NCBI RefSeq assembly: GCF_016735595.1
Contig: NZ_JAERRB010000001.1
Coordinates: forward strand, 124,001 to 188,000
From: Chryseolinea lacunae
GTDB taxonomy: Bacteria; Bacteroidota; Bacteroidia; Cytophagales; Cyclobacteriaceae
Length of the DNA: 64,000 bases
Reading direction: 5' to 3'
Shown here: piece by piece, positions 8,874 to 18,500 of the stretch
Numbering within the stretch: position 1 is the stretch's first letter
Layout of the letters: the number at the start of each line of letters is the position of its first letter
Translations under genes and position numbers: made by a program
Notes under the pieces: model-generated
What the model was told of the DNA's origin: nothing
Seen by the model: only the letters and a program-made list of their open reading frames with translations
The model's database searches: none

Positions 8874-11800
8874 ATGGAAAAATACTATCAAAAAATTCTT
8901 TTTTACATTTTCGTAGCTGTCTTTCAATGGACATGGATCCTCCCTGCAAGGTCAAGCCCCGTTGACTCAACCACGGTGATCCACGCCACCAACACGATAC
9001 CACCTGCTGTTAAAGACGAACTCTACAGAACTTTTGAAGGGCTCACACTGACCACGGGGCAAGATAAGGCTATCGATCCCATTGTCATTTCGCAAGTTGT
9101 GGCCGACACCGTGGAAGTGAAGCGCGCCTATGCCCGGTCGTTGTTGGAGAAAGTGAAAAAAGACCAGCGCTTTGTCGAAGCACTGGATGCCCTTTCGGAA
9201 ATTGAATTGCCCGTGGGCCTGGTCAAGTCCGGTGGTGCGGCCGACTACAGCATTCTCATCGACCGGATCACGATCACGCCAAAAGGTGCCATCCTTGATG
9301 TTTATGTTTCGCTCGCGCTTCCGCAGTCGGGCGATCACATTGCATTTCACGGCAACATACCCCTTTCCAATGACGGCGGCATTGCTGGCAACGCCAAAGT
9401 ATTTTTAGTGGGCGATCACAACCTTAAATTCGGATCGTCCACACAACTCACCATCAAAGGCACCGAGCACACCTATGTAGAGTTTGACTGCAACGGCTTC
9501 AAAGGCGTAAGCATCGAGGCCATCCTGCAATTCTCGCGCGACCTCATTGTGCCCGAAGACGAAAACGGAAACCCCAGCAAAAATGAAAACGATCGCGTAA
9601 AAGTAGCATTAACCACATACGTCCAAAACCTGAACGACCTGATGTTGCGTGTCTCTATCCCGGCCTTTCAAATCAAGGGGCTTAATGGCTTTGGTTTTAA
9701 AGTAACGGAAGCCTTTCTGGACTGGAGCGACCTCGCCAATCCTCCCGGCATACAATTTCCCAAAGACTATCCATCGCCCTTTGTGCAGGCAGGCCAGCCG
9801 TTGCTATGGCAGGGATTTTACTTACAAAAACTGGAAATACGTTTCCCTCCCGCATTCGCGAAAAAAGACAGCCCCGGTCGCATAACCCTTGGTGTGGAAC
9901 AGATGATCCTCGACGACCAGGGATTTACCGGGGAAGTATATGCCGATCATATATTCTCAGCAGGCGATATGAGCGGCTGGGCCTTCACGCTCGACCACGC
10001 CGAGCTGGCATTTGTGACCAACCAGGTGAAAGGATTCGAGCTGAGGGGAAAAATCTCCGTACCCAACCTCAAAAAGCAGAAAGACAACACCGCCACAGAA
10101 TTTGGTTATATCGCCTCGCGTGACGTGAAAGGCGACTACATGTTTGCCGTGTCTATCCGTGAAGCGTTGCGACTACCCTTGTTCGCGGCCGACCTCACCC
10201 TACTGCCCGGCTCGTCTATTTCAGTGAAGGAAAAAGAAAACAAATTTTATCCCACAGCCATTCTCAACGGCGAGCTCACCATCAAAGCCTTAGAAAACGG
10301 ACCCAAGGCCAGTTTCAACGGTATCGGATTCGAAGGCCTTCGCATCAGCAGTGAAGCGCCTCACTTTGATATCCAGTCGGTAAGTTTTGGAAAAGAGGGT
10401 AATGAACAGTCGATTTCAAAATTCCCGATAACCATCAAAAACATAGCGCTCAAAAAAGACGGACCAGACCGCATAGGCATCGGACTGGATGTTACGATCA
10501 ACATCGCGGGCAAGTCGAGCGACGAAGGTTTTGGCGGCACGGCATCGCTAACGCTATGGGGCAAACGCGGAGAAGAAAACATTACACTGGCCAATGGAAC
10601 AACAAGCACTCAAAAAGGAAGCTGGCAGTTCGATAAAGTAGAGTTGAGTGGCGTGGGGATAAACTTCAAAAAAGGTGGCGTGATCGAGATTGCCGGCATG
10701 ATCAACTTCTTCGACAACGACCCGGTGTATGGCGATGGCTTCAAAGGATCGGTGTCGGGCAAAATACAAATCATCTCCCTGAACATTGAAGCCCTGTTCG
10801 GCCGCACACCCGAATTCCGCTATTGGTATGCCGATGCGTTGGTGGAGTTTAGCAGTGGCATTCCGCTGGTGCCCGGTTTTTCGGCCTATGGTTTTGGTGG
10901 GGGCTACTATTCACGGATGAAACAAAGCACCGATGGCAGCGGAAGCAGCATCGGCAGAAACGCCTCGGGCATCACCTATGTGCCCGACGCCAACACCATT
11001 GGCATAAAAGCACTGGTGAAATTTGGTGCCACCGCCAGCCAGGCGCCCTACAATGGTGACGTGATGTTGGAAGTAGCGCTGAACACACACGGCGGAATAA
11101 ACTCTGTGACCTTCACGGGAAATCTGGTGGTGATGGCCCCCGTGTTGCCCGGTGCGTTGGATAAACTCAAGTCGTTGGCGTCGGCAGCCATCGGAGGCAA
11201 AGCTGATCAGTTGATGAAAGTGGTGGAAGGACAAGTTTCGGCCAGCGTAAAAATATTGTTCGACAATGTGAACGATGTTTTCCATGCCAACATGGACATC
11301 TACATCAACATTGTGGGCGGCATTGTGAAAGGCGTGGGCGCTAACAACCGGGCCGGGTGGGCCGTGATGCATTTTTCGCGCGACGAATGGTATGTATTGA
11401 TCGGCACTCCCGACAAACCCATAGGCCTGGAGTTGTTGTGGTTGCTCAAGATCAAAAGTTATTTCATGATCGGCCAAAACCTGCCGGGCAGTCCGCCACC
11501 ACCGAAATTGGTATCCGAGATTTTGGGAGGCAAAGACCTTGACTACATGCGCGACCTCAACGCGGCCAAGTCGGGCTTTGGTTTTGCCTTTGGCATAGAC
11601 CTAAGTATGGACACGGGCGACGTAAGCTTCCTCATGTTCTACGGAAGGTTTGCAGCCGGCATCGGCGCCGATGTGATGGTAAAGAAATATGACGACCAAT
11701 ATCATTGCATAGGCTCAGACGAAACCATCGGCATCAACGGCTGGTTTGCCAACGGCCAGGCCTATGCGTACCTGATGTGCAAAATCGGAATCAAAGTAAG

Positions 11801-12416
11801 ACTGCGGTTCTACAAAGGAAACTACGAGATCCTCAACTTTGGTGCTGCCGCGGTGATGCAAGCCAAAGGCCCCAACCCGTTTTGGATGCGCGGCATTGTG
11901 GGTGGATACTATCGTATTTTGGGTGGCCTGGTGAAAGGTCATTGCAATTTTGAAATAACCATCGGCAAAGAATGTAAAATAGTAGGCAACAGCAATCCAC
12001 TGGCTGATGTCGACCTTATTTCCGAGTTGAGTCCGAAGAAAGGTGAAACCAACATCGACGTGTTCAACGCTCCTCAGGCAGCATTCAACATACCCATCGG
12101 CGATGTGTTTGCCATCACCGACATCGAAGGGCGTCGCCGATCGTTCAGAGGCCGATTGGTAGAATTCGCCGTAACAGAGGGTCAATCCACACTTCCCGGA
12201 AACATCCACTGGAACGACAACAACGACGTGGCTGCCTTCGACACACACGACGTGTTGCCCTCCAACAAAGAAATAAAAGTGCGCGTACGGTTGACTTTTG
12301 AAGAGCTGGTGAATGGCAGCTGGCAAACCTTGTTCTTCGAAGGAAAAAGAAGTGGAAGAAACCAAAGAAACAAACTTCACCTCGGGTGTTGGTCCGGACC
12401 ACATACCGCCGTCTAA
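8874..12416 (+). CDS. Giant beta-rich secreted protein, N-terminal part (frameshifted)
   Basis: An N-terminal hydrophobic segment (residues 8-26) acts as signal peptide. The following 1100 residues are Gly-rich and beta-strand-rich with many alternating hydrophobic positions and no catalytic motif that I recognise. The frame ends in a short nonsense tail (GKRSGRNQRNKLHLG...) directly after a good stretch ending LFFEGK, and the good sequence continues in the +1 frame as EVEETKETNFTSG. The shift lies in the five A bases at 12344-12348; removing one A joins both parts into a protein of about 1526 residues. Neighbours are other huge secreted proteins in the same direction, so a surface or export complex is plausible. 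The family is not named. Confidence 0.75.
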   Translation: MEKYYQKILFYIFVAVFQWTWILPARSSPVDSTTVIHATNTIPPAVKDELYRTFEGLTLTTGQDKAIDPIVISQVVADTVEVKRAYARSLLEKVKKDQRFVEALDALSEIELPVGLVKSGGAADYSILIDRITITPKGAILDVYVSLALPQSGDHIAFHGNIPLSNDGGIAGNAKVFLVGDHNLKFGSSTQLTIKGTEHTYVEFDCNGFKGVSIEAILQFSRDLIVPEDENGNPSKNENDRVKVALTTYVQNLNDLMLRVSIPAFQIKGLNGFGFKVTEAFLDWSDLANPPGIQFPKDYPSPFVQAGQPLLWQGFYLQKLEIRFPPAFAKKDSPGRITLGVEQMILDDQGFTGEVYADHIFSAGDMSGWAFTLDHAELAFVTNQVKGFELRGKISVPNLKKQKDNTATEFGYIASRDVKGDYMFAVSIREALRLPLFAADLTLLPGSSISVKEKENKFYPTAILNGELTIKALENGPKASFNGIGFEGLRISSEAPHFDIQSVSFGKEGNEQSISKFPITIKNIALKKDGPDRIGIGLDVTINIAGKSSDEGFGGTASLTLWGKRGEENITLANGTTSTQKGSWQFDKVELSGVGINFKKGGVIEIAGMINFFDNDPVYGDGFKGSVSGKIQIISLNIEALFGRTPEFRYWYADALVEFSSGIPLVPGFSAYGFGGGYYSRMKQSTDGSGSSIGRNASGITYVPDANTIGIKALVKFGATASQAPYNGDVMLEVALNTHGGINSVTFTGNLVVMAPVLPGALDKLKSLASAAIGGKADQLMKVVEGQVSASVKILFDNVNDVFHANMDIYINIVGGIVKGVGANNRAGWAVMHFSRDEWYVLIGTPDKPIGLELLWLLKIKSYFMIGQNLPGSPPPPKLVSEILGGKDLDYMRDLNAAKSGFGFAFGIDLSMDTGDVSFLMFYGRFAAGIGADVMVKKYDDQYHCIGSDETIGINGWFANGQAYAYLMCKIGIKVRLRFYKGNYEILNFGAAAVMQAKGPNPFWMRGIVGGYYRILGGLVKGHCNFEITIGKECKIVGNSNPLADVDLISELSPKKGETNIDVFNAPQAAFNIPIGDVFAITDIEGRRRSFRGRLVEFAVTEGQSTLPGNIHWNDNNDVAAFDTHDVLPSNKEIKVRVRLTFEELVNGSWQTLFFEGKRSGRNQRNKLHLGCWSGPHTAV

Positions 12417-13455
12417 CGTGCTGGTTTCTTACCCGATGGTGGAGCAATTGAATTTTTATCCCAAAGAATACAACCAGGGTTTCATCCAACTGCGCAAAGG
12501 GCAACCCGATCTCTTTAATCCTGGCCCCGAGTGGAAACAAGCGCTCTACTTTACCAATGTGGATGCAAAAACAAACCTATCCGCCACACTGAGTTATAGC
12601 GCTTCCGACAAACGCATTTCGTTCACCATACCCAATGGATTTCAAAATGACCGTCTGCACAAGCTGGAAATTCTGAACGTGCCCAGCGCCAATGCCCGGC
12701 TGGACGCCAACATCCAAAACGTGGAATCTAAAATTGAATCGACGGGCGATACACTCACCACAAAAAAGATTGAAGGCGATTTGGCCTTGCGCGATGCAAA
12801 GACCGTTTATGGCGCGCCCTTCCGCACCAGCAGGTTCAACACATTTGTCGAAAAGATGAAAGACATCAGGCTTCACAACACCATAAACGACCCGGCCGAA
12901 ACAGGCGACCTCACCGTGCTGCGAAACTACATTCTTGGCGCCGAAGCCCTGGAAAAACTGGAGTTGGAAAAAATGGGCGAAGTAGGACCGATCACAAAAG
13001 CCGACGCCGTTTTGCAGGGAAATCATTGGTACGAATCGATTGTATATCCGCTCGTGTATCAAGGTTACCCATTGAATGGAAAATTCACAACAGACCGCGA
13101 CACCACCGAATATGGAATGCCCGCAACACGGGCCGGCTATCTGAAACAACTTACGACCGCACCAACTCTGGACCCTGCTGCGCAGACCGCCACAGCTCCG
13201 ACCCTGAGCGGCTACTTGTGGTACGACATCATGCGGCCGATGAAAGCCGACTTCAAAGACATACAACGCAAAATTGCCAACTATGTCGCAGACAAACCCA
13301 GCCTGATGAACGATCGATTTGAAAACATTCTCACAAAACCGTTCCCGTTCTACAGGCAAGGAAAATATTATATCCGAATCCGGTATCAACTACCCGGAAC
13401 AACCCAAACAACGAGCAGTTATGATTTTGAACTATACAATGCTGTGCCGGATTAA
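12313..13455 (+). CDS. Giant beta-rich secreted protein, C-terminal part (frameshifted)
   Basis: This frame carries the continuation of the preceding protein. The genuine sequence starts at about 12349 (EVEETKETNF...); the ATG at 12313 and its first dozen residues are only the out-of-frame reading of the upstream part. About 368 residues follow, mixed alpha and beta, without signal peptide, so it would not be exported alone. That argues for one original gene of 8874-13455. Its 3' end overlaps the start of the next gene, which keeps the operon compact. Whether the break is a sequencing error, a real mutation or a programmed +1 shift cannot be decided from one sequence. Confidence 0.65.
   Translation: MAAGKPCSSKEKEVEETKETNFTSGVGPDHIPPSNVLVSYPMVEQLNFYPKEYNQGFIQLRKGQPDLFNPGPEWKQALYFTNVDAKTNLSATLSYSASDKRISFTIPNGFQNDRLHKLEILNVPSANARLDANIQNVESKIESTGDTLTTKKIEGDLALRDAKTVYGAPFRTSRFNTFVEKMKDIRLHNTINDPAETGDLTVLRNYILGAEALEKLELEKMGEVGPITKADAVLQGNHWYESIVYPLVYQGYPLNGKFTTDRDTTEYGMPATRAGYLKQLTTAPTLDPAAQTATAPTLSGYLWYDIMRPMKADFKDIQRKIANYVADKPSLMNDRFENILTKPFPFYRQGKYYIRIRYQLPGTTQTTSSYDFELYNAVPD
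12344..12348 (+). other. Frameshift site (A5 run)
   Basis: Reading GGA AAA AGA leads out of the conserved frame, whereas GGA AAA GAA GTG keeps it. One surplus A in this homopolymer fully explains the break between the two open frames. Homopolymer-length errors are common in some sequencing methods. Confidence 0.75.
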
Positions 13456-15508
13456 GAAAGGGCTGGTGGTACTGTTCGTACTCCTCAGCCGATATAGTGT
13501 TGCCCAGAATGTGGCCGCAACACCACCGATGGATATTGGTGTGATCGCTCGCCCGTCTACAGATTCCATTGCGTTGCGCTGGGCGCCGGTGAACGTAGAC
13601 ACATGGCTGTTGGCCAATCAGTATGGCTATACCGTGGAGCGGTTTACGTTGGTGCGAAAGGGAAAACTATTACAATCGCACGAACGCAAGCGGCTCACGT
13701 CTGTCCCGGTCAAACCTTTGGAGGAAGCCGCTTGGGAAAAATTCACAAACAACAAGTATGGCATGATCGCCGCCCAGGCATTGTATGGCGAAACATTCCA
13801 ACTAGACGTGGCCAACAGCAACGTGATGGACATTGTGAACAAAGCCAGGGAAGACGAACAACGGTTTTCAATCGCACTCTTTTGCGCCGACATGTCGCCG
13901 ACCGTTGCCAAAGCGATGGGACTTTATTTGAACGACAGGTCAATAGAACGCGAAGTGAAATACCTGTATCGCATTTCGGTGATCACGCCAACCGACACCA
14001 TTACGGGCAGCGCTTTCGTTGATACTGCCGAACGGTACAAGCTACCCTCTGTAAAAGACCTGGCAGCCGAAACTTCGGGCAAGGTTGTCACCCTGCAATG
14101 GAGCCAACTGCTGCTCTCTGATTATTATACTTCCTACGTGCTGGAACGCTCGGGAAATGGCGATGCGTTTGCCCCCATCAGCGACCTGCCCGGCGTAACG
14201 TTGAGCAAGAAGGGAAGGGAAGGCAAATTTCAATATGCGCTCGACACGTTACCTGCCCTGCAAGTAAACTACCAATATCGTGTGCGGGGTGTCACGCCAT
14301 TTGGCGAATACGGTCCATTTTCGAACGTCGTGAATGTGACTGGTGTTAAAACGACATCATCGTCGGTGATCATCACGTCGGCCATAAGCCCAGACAATCG
14401 TAGCGTTGACATTCAATGGGAATTTCCTGTAGCAGAAAATGATGCACTGACAGGCTTTGACGTTACCCGGTCGCCAACATCTTCCGGACCATACAAAGCC
14501 ATTCACAACGATCCGCTCCCCGCTACAGCAAGAACCTTCAAGGATGTAAAACCGCTACAGTCTAACTACTACAAGGTGAAAGCCAAAACGCTTTCGGGCA
14601 AAGAAATAATCTCGATGCCATATCTGGCGCTGTTGGTGGATAGCATTCCACCAGGAATACCCATTGGCCTGAGCGGAAAAGTGGATGAGTTTGGAAACGT
14701 GCGCGTCTACTGGAAAAAAAACAAAGATGCCGACATACTGGGATACCGGGTTTATCGAGCTTATTACTCCACCGAAGAGTTTTCTTTACTGACACCCGAA
14801 CCGATCGCCGACACCACCTTCGCCGATAACGTGCAACTGAAAACACTGAACGAAAAAATTCACTACCAGGTCATGGCCATAGACCGCAGTCAAAACCACT
14901 CGGCACTATCGCTCACCCTAAGCCTTGCTCTGCCCGACAAGCTCCCTCCCATGCCACCGGTATGGCTGCCCTCGAAATCGACAAAAGACGGCGTTGTGTT
15001 GCGCTGGCAACCCAGCGGAAGCGTGGATGTTGTCCGATACGATGTCTATAAAAAAGGCGACCAACAACAATGGATAAGATTAACATCACAAGCCGCAACC
15101 GCAGATAGTCTATACACCTACACCGACGACAACCTGCGCGACAATCGCACGCACCACTACACCGTGGTGGCCGTAGACGAAGCGGGTCTGGAGTCGCCTC
15201 CAACATCTGTAGCCACCGGGTTCAAGTTACCTGTGCCGTTGCAAGCTATTGAGATGAATGTGCCGACTGTCGATCGTGAAAACAAACGCATCACCATAAC
15301 CTGGCAACAATCCAGTCCGCCCGCGACCAGCTTCCGGGTGTATAAAAAAACAAATGACGGTCCGATGCAACTATACACGACGGTAAAAGAAACGGACTTT
15401 ATCGATACGGCATTGATACCGGGCGATCGATGCACCTATCAAGTAGTGGCGGTCTTTGAGAACGGCGCCTTATCGCAGTTTGGCAAAATGGTGGAAGTGC
15501 AATTTTAA
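13421..15508 (+). CDS. Secreted multi-FN3-domain protein
   Basis: Start at 13421 (MILNYTM) or 13439 (MLCRIKK...); the second gives a standard signal peptide ending SRYSVAQ. Both lie inside the 3' end of the previous gene, indicating tight operon packing. The roughly 690-residue product consists of consecutive FN3-like modules after residue 40; recognisable repeats carry the pattern (V/L)RWQPS...(V)V.YDVYKKG...YTDDNLRDNRTHHYTVVAVDEAG and end with an isolated FN3-like unit at the C-terminus. There is no T9SS sorting domain and no catalytic motif. It probably acts as an extracellular or surface adaptor together with its neighbours. FN3 content is sure, the exact number of modules (about five or six) less so. 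Confidence 0.8.
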   Translation: MILNYTMLCRIKKGLVVLFVLLSRYSVAQNVAATPPMDIGVIARPSTDSIALRWAPVNVDTWLLANQYGYTVERFTLVRKGKLLQSHERKRLTSVPVKPLEEAAWEKFTNNKYGMIAAQALYGETFQLDVANSNVMDIVNKAREDEQRFSIALFCADMSPTVAKAMGLYLNDRSIEREVKYLYRISVITPTDTITGSAFVDTAERYKLPSVKDLAAETSGKVVTLQWSQLLLSDYYTSYVLERSGNGDAFAPISDLPGVTLSKKGREGKFQYALDTLPALQVNYQYRVRGVTPFGEYGPFSNVVNVTGVKTTSSSVIITSAISPDNRSVDIQWEFPVAENDALTGFDVTRSPTSSGPYKAIHNDPLPATARTFKDVKPLQSNYYKVKAKTLSGKEIISMPYLALLVDSIPPGIPIGLSGKVDEFGNVRVYWKKNKDADILGYRVYRAYYSTEEFSLLTPEPIADTTFADNVQLKTLNEKIHYQVMAIDRSQNHSALSLTLSLALPDKLPPMPPVWLPSKSTKDGVVLRWQPSGSVDVVRYDVYKKGDQQQWIRLTSQAATADSLYTYTDDNLRDNRTHHYTVVAVDEAGLESPPTSVATGFKLPVPLQAIEMNVPTVDRENKRITITWQQSSPPATSFRVYKKTNDGPMQLYTTVKETDFIDTALIPGDRCTYQVVAVFENGALSQFGKMVEVQF

Positions 15509-15522
15509 AAAACATTCGAATC

Positions 15523-18500
15523 ATGAAACGTATCGTATTGATGACATTGGTTTGTGTAGCGACGACCTGTTCGTTCGGCCAGGGATGGGTGATTGAATTT
15601 CAACGCCCTGAAGAATGTGGGTACCTTGCACAAATGTCTATTGGCTTGAGTGGAAATGGATTTTCGGTTACAGAAATCAACGAAACATCCAATCCACCGC
15701 GCATAAAAGGCGAGACGTGGAACCAAGGGAGGGGCAAAATATTACACGTAGGAATATCCTTTTCCTTTGGAGGTGTTTCGTGCGGTACGTTCGATTTCGG
15801 AAGCGGAGAGTATGAAATCAGTGCAAACGAAGGCAACTGCGCCTTCTCAGGTCAGGTGCAGGTGCGATCAACAAACAATCCAGCCAACTCCTACTATGTT
15901 GATTTTACATATTGGCCACGCTTGACCGCTAAACCTACAGTAACCTGCAGCACGGTTACGCTGTTGACGAACCAGTGCGAGAGCGGTCCTCAGGCTTGGG
16001 AAATCAGCGATAACCCAGCCGCCCCGTTCAGACCATTATCGGTAACGTCGTTGACGGCTCAGGACTTAACCAATCTTGGCTTCCCAGATCCATACGCAAC
16101 CTTCCATGTGCGCGTGAACGATCGTGACCGACCGGGAAGAATGAGCGAAATAAAAAGTTTCAAACTCTTAGCACCACCGCCAACTGTGTCAGTCGCATTG
16201 CAAACCGATGCACGTTGCTTTGGTCAGTCAAACGCTTCGATCACGTTCAACATTACAAATTCGAATTCAGCGATCAACCGGTTCAGGGTAATATGCAAAA
16301 ACCTATCCACCGGCTTTGAATTTCCAAAGGAGAATTTATCCTCAGGCAACAATCTACTTGATGGATTAACGGGCGACAGTTGGGAGTTTAAGATAATTAA
16401 TAATACCAGGGATGATATCTACGGTGCATGCTTTACCACGCAAACAAGACAATTGAATCAGCCCGATGTTGTAGCTATCTCTTTCAACACACCGGGTTAC
16501 AACGGTTTCCCGATAAAATGCAGTGGTGGAAGCGATGGCGAAACCACTGCGATAGGCACAGGTGGTGTTGGCGGTTACAAAGATTTCAGCTGGAACACCG
16601 GGGCCACTTCCGACCATCTTACGGGACTTGCTGCAGGTACATATACAGTATCGCTAAGAGATGCCAACGATTGCCCGGCACAAGGGCAGGTGACGATAAC
16701 CCAGCCACCTCAGCTTCAGGTGTCATTATCTCCCTCCGCGACCTACAACGGTTACCCTGTCAGCTGTTGGAACAAAGCGGATGGTGCGCTGCAAGCAAAT
16801 GCTACTGGCGGAGTTTCTAACTACACCTACATCTGGTCTACAGGGTCCTTTGCCAGCGCCGCTACCGGGCTTGCTACGGGCAATTATCGCGTGACGGTGA
16901 CCGATGGAAATACCTGCACGGCTTCGGCTACTATCGCACTAACAGCGCCAGCGCCCATTAACTTCACAATAAACCAACTAACAGCGTTGGCCTGTGCCAA
17001 CGATCAAACGGCTTCGCTGGAAGGACGGTCAGTTGTTAATACGATCGGAACCGTAAATTATCAATGGTCATCCGGAGAGACTTCGCCTTCTATCATCAAT
17101 AAGGGTGCGGGCAATTATTCTCTTACCGTATCCGACGACCAAGGTTGCAGCACGACAAAATCAATGACGATCAATGCTCCAGCAGCGTACACGGTATCGT
17201 TGGCCCCGACCTCGAACTTCAACGGCAGCCCCATCAAATGTCACGGCGACAACAATGGAGAACTGATGGCCACCGTAAAAGATCCTGCCGGAACAATCAT
17301 GAGTGGTGAATATTATCTATGGACCCGCGATGGCGTAAAATTAACGGAAGGCGTCACGGTTGCCTCGATCGATCAGTTGGTAAAAGGACAGTACAAGGTA
17401 ACCATCACCTACAATCGCGTATGCCAGGTGGAAGCGTTATTCTTGCTTTCCGAGCCCGACGAAATTACCGTGAACGCTCAAGCAACCACAAGCTACAACG
17501 GCCAGCCGGTAAGTTGTTACAACGCGACCGACGCCAACATTCGCGCCACAGCGCATGGCGGCACGGGCAGCTATTTTTATCAGTGGGATACCGGAGCAAA
17601 CACTGCGTTGCTTAGTAATGTCGGTGCTGGAGAGTATACCGTAACGGTGAAAGACGCCAATCAATGCGAAAGCCAAACCGCGATTACCGTAGCTAATCCT
17701 GACGCAGTTGCAGCATCGGTTTTATCAGTATCCGACTACTCAGGCTTTGGCATTTCATGTAAAGGAGCCCATGACGGAAGCATCACTGCAAAAGGCACAG
17801 GAGGCACAGGTCATTATACCTACAGGTGGTCTACGGGGCAAACGACCGCGTCTCTCACCAATTTGATTGCAGGAACCTATAACCTCATGGTGTCAGACAA
17901 CAACGGTTGCCAGGGAACACTGCAGCAAATCTTAACCGAGCCGGCTTTACTCATTGCATCTGTCCTCGACAAGAAAAACATTTCCTGCTACGGCGGCAAC
18001 AACGGAGAAATTGAAGTAACCGCACAAGGCGGAGCCGGTAACTATTTTTTTTCAAAAGACAACAGCACAAACTGGCAGACCGCGCAAACATTTTCCATGC
18101 TCACACCGGGTTCGTATACCTTAACAACGCGCGACGCCAACAACTGCGTAGCAGCCACAACGACCTCGCTGACACAACCCAGCGAGATCGCCATAACTTT
18201 TGTGAATGTTCAACAAGCGTTTTGCAACAACCCCGCAGGAGCGGCACGCGCGGTGGTAACGGGAGGCGTGGGCAACTATACATACGCCTGGCAAGATGAT
18301 CAATCGACGACACTCGATACCGACGACAATCTATCCAACGCGAAGGGCGGCATTTATACCTTGATTGTTCGCGATGGCAACACATGCGAGATGCGCTCCC
18401 ATGTTGCCATCACGAGCACCGACGGAGCAACGTCAACATACGTGTCTACACCCGCCAACTGCTTCGACTCTGCAGACGGCACGGCCATCATCACCATCAC

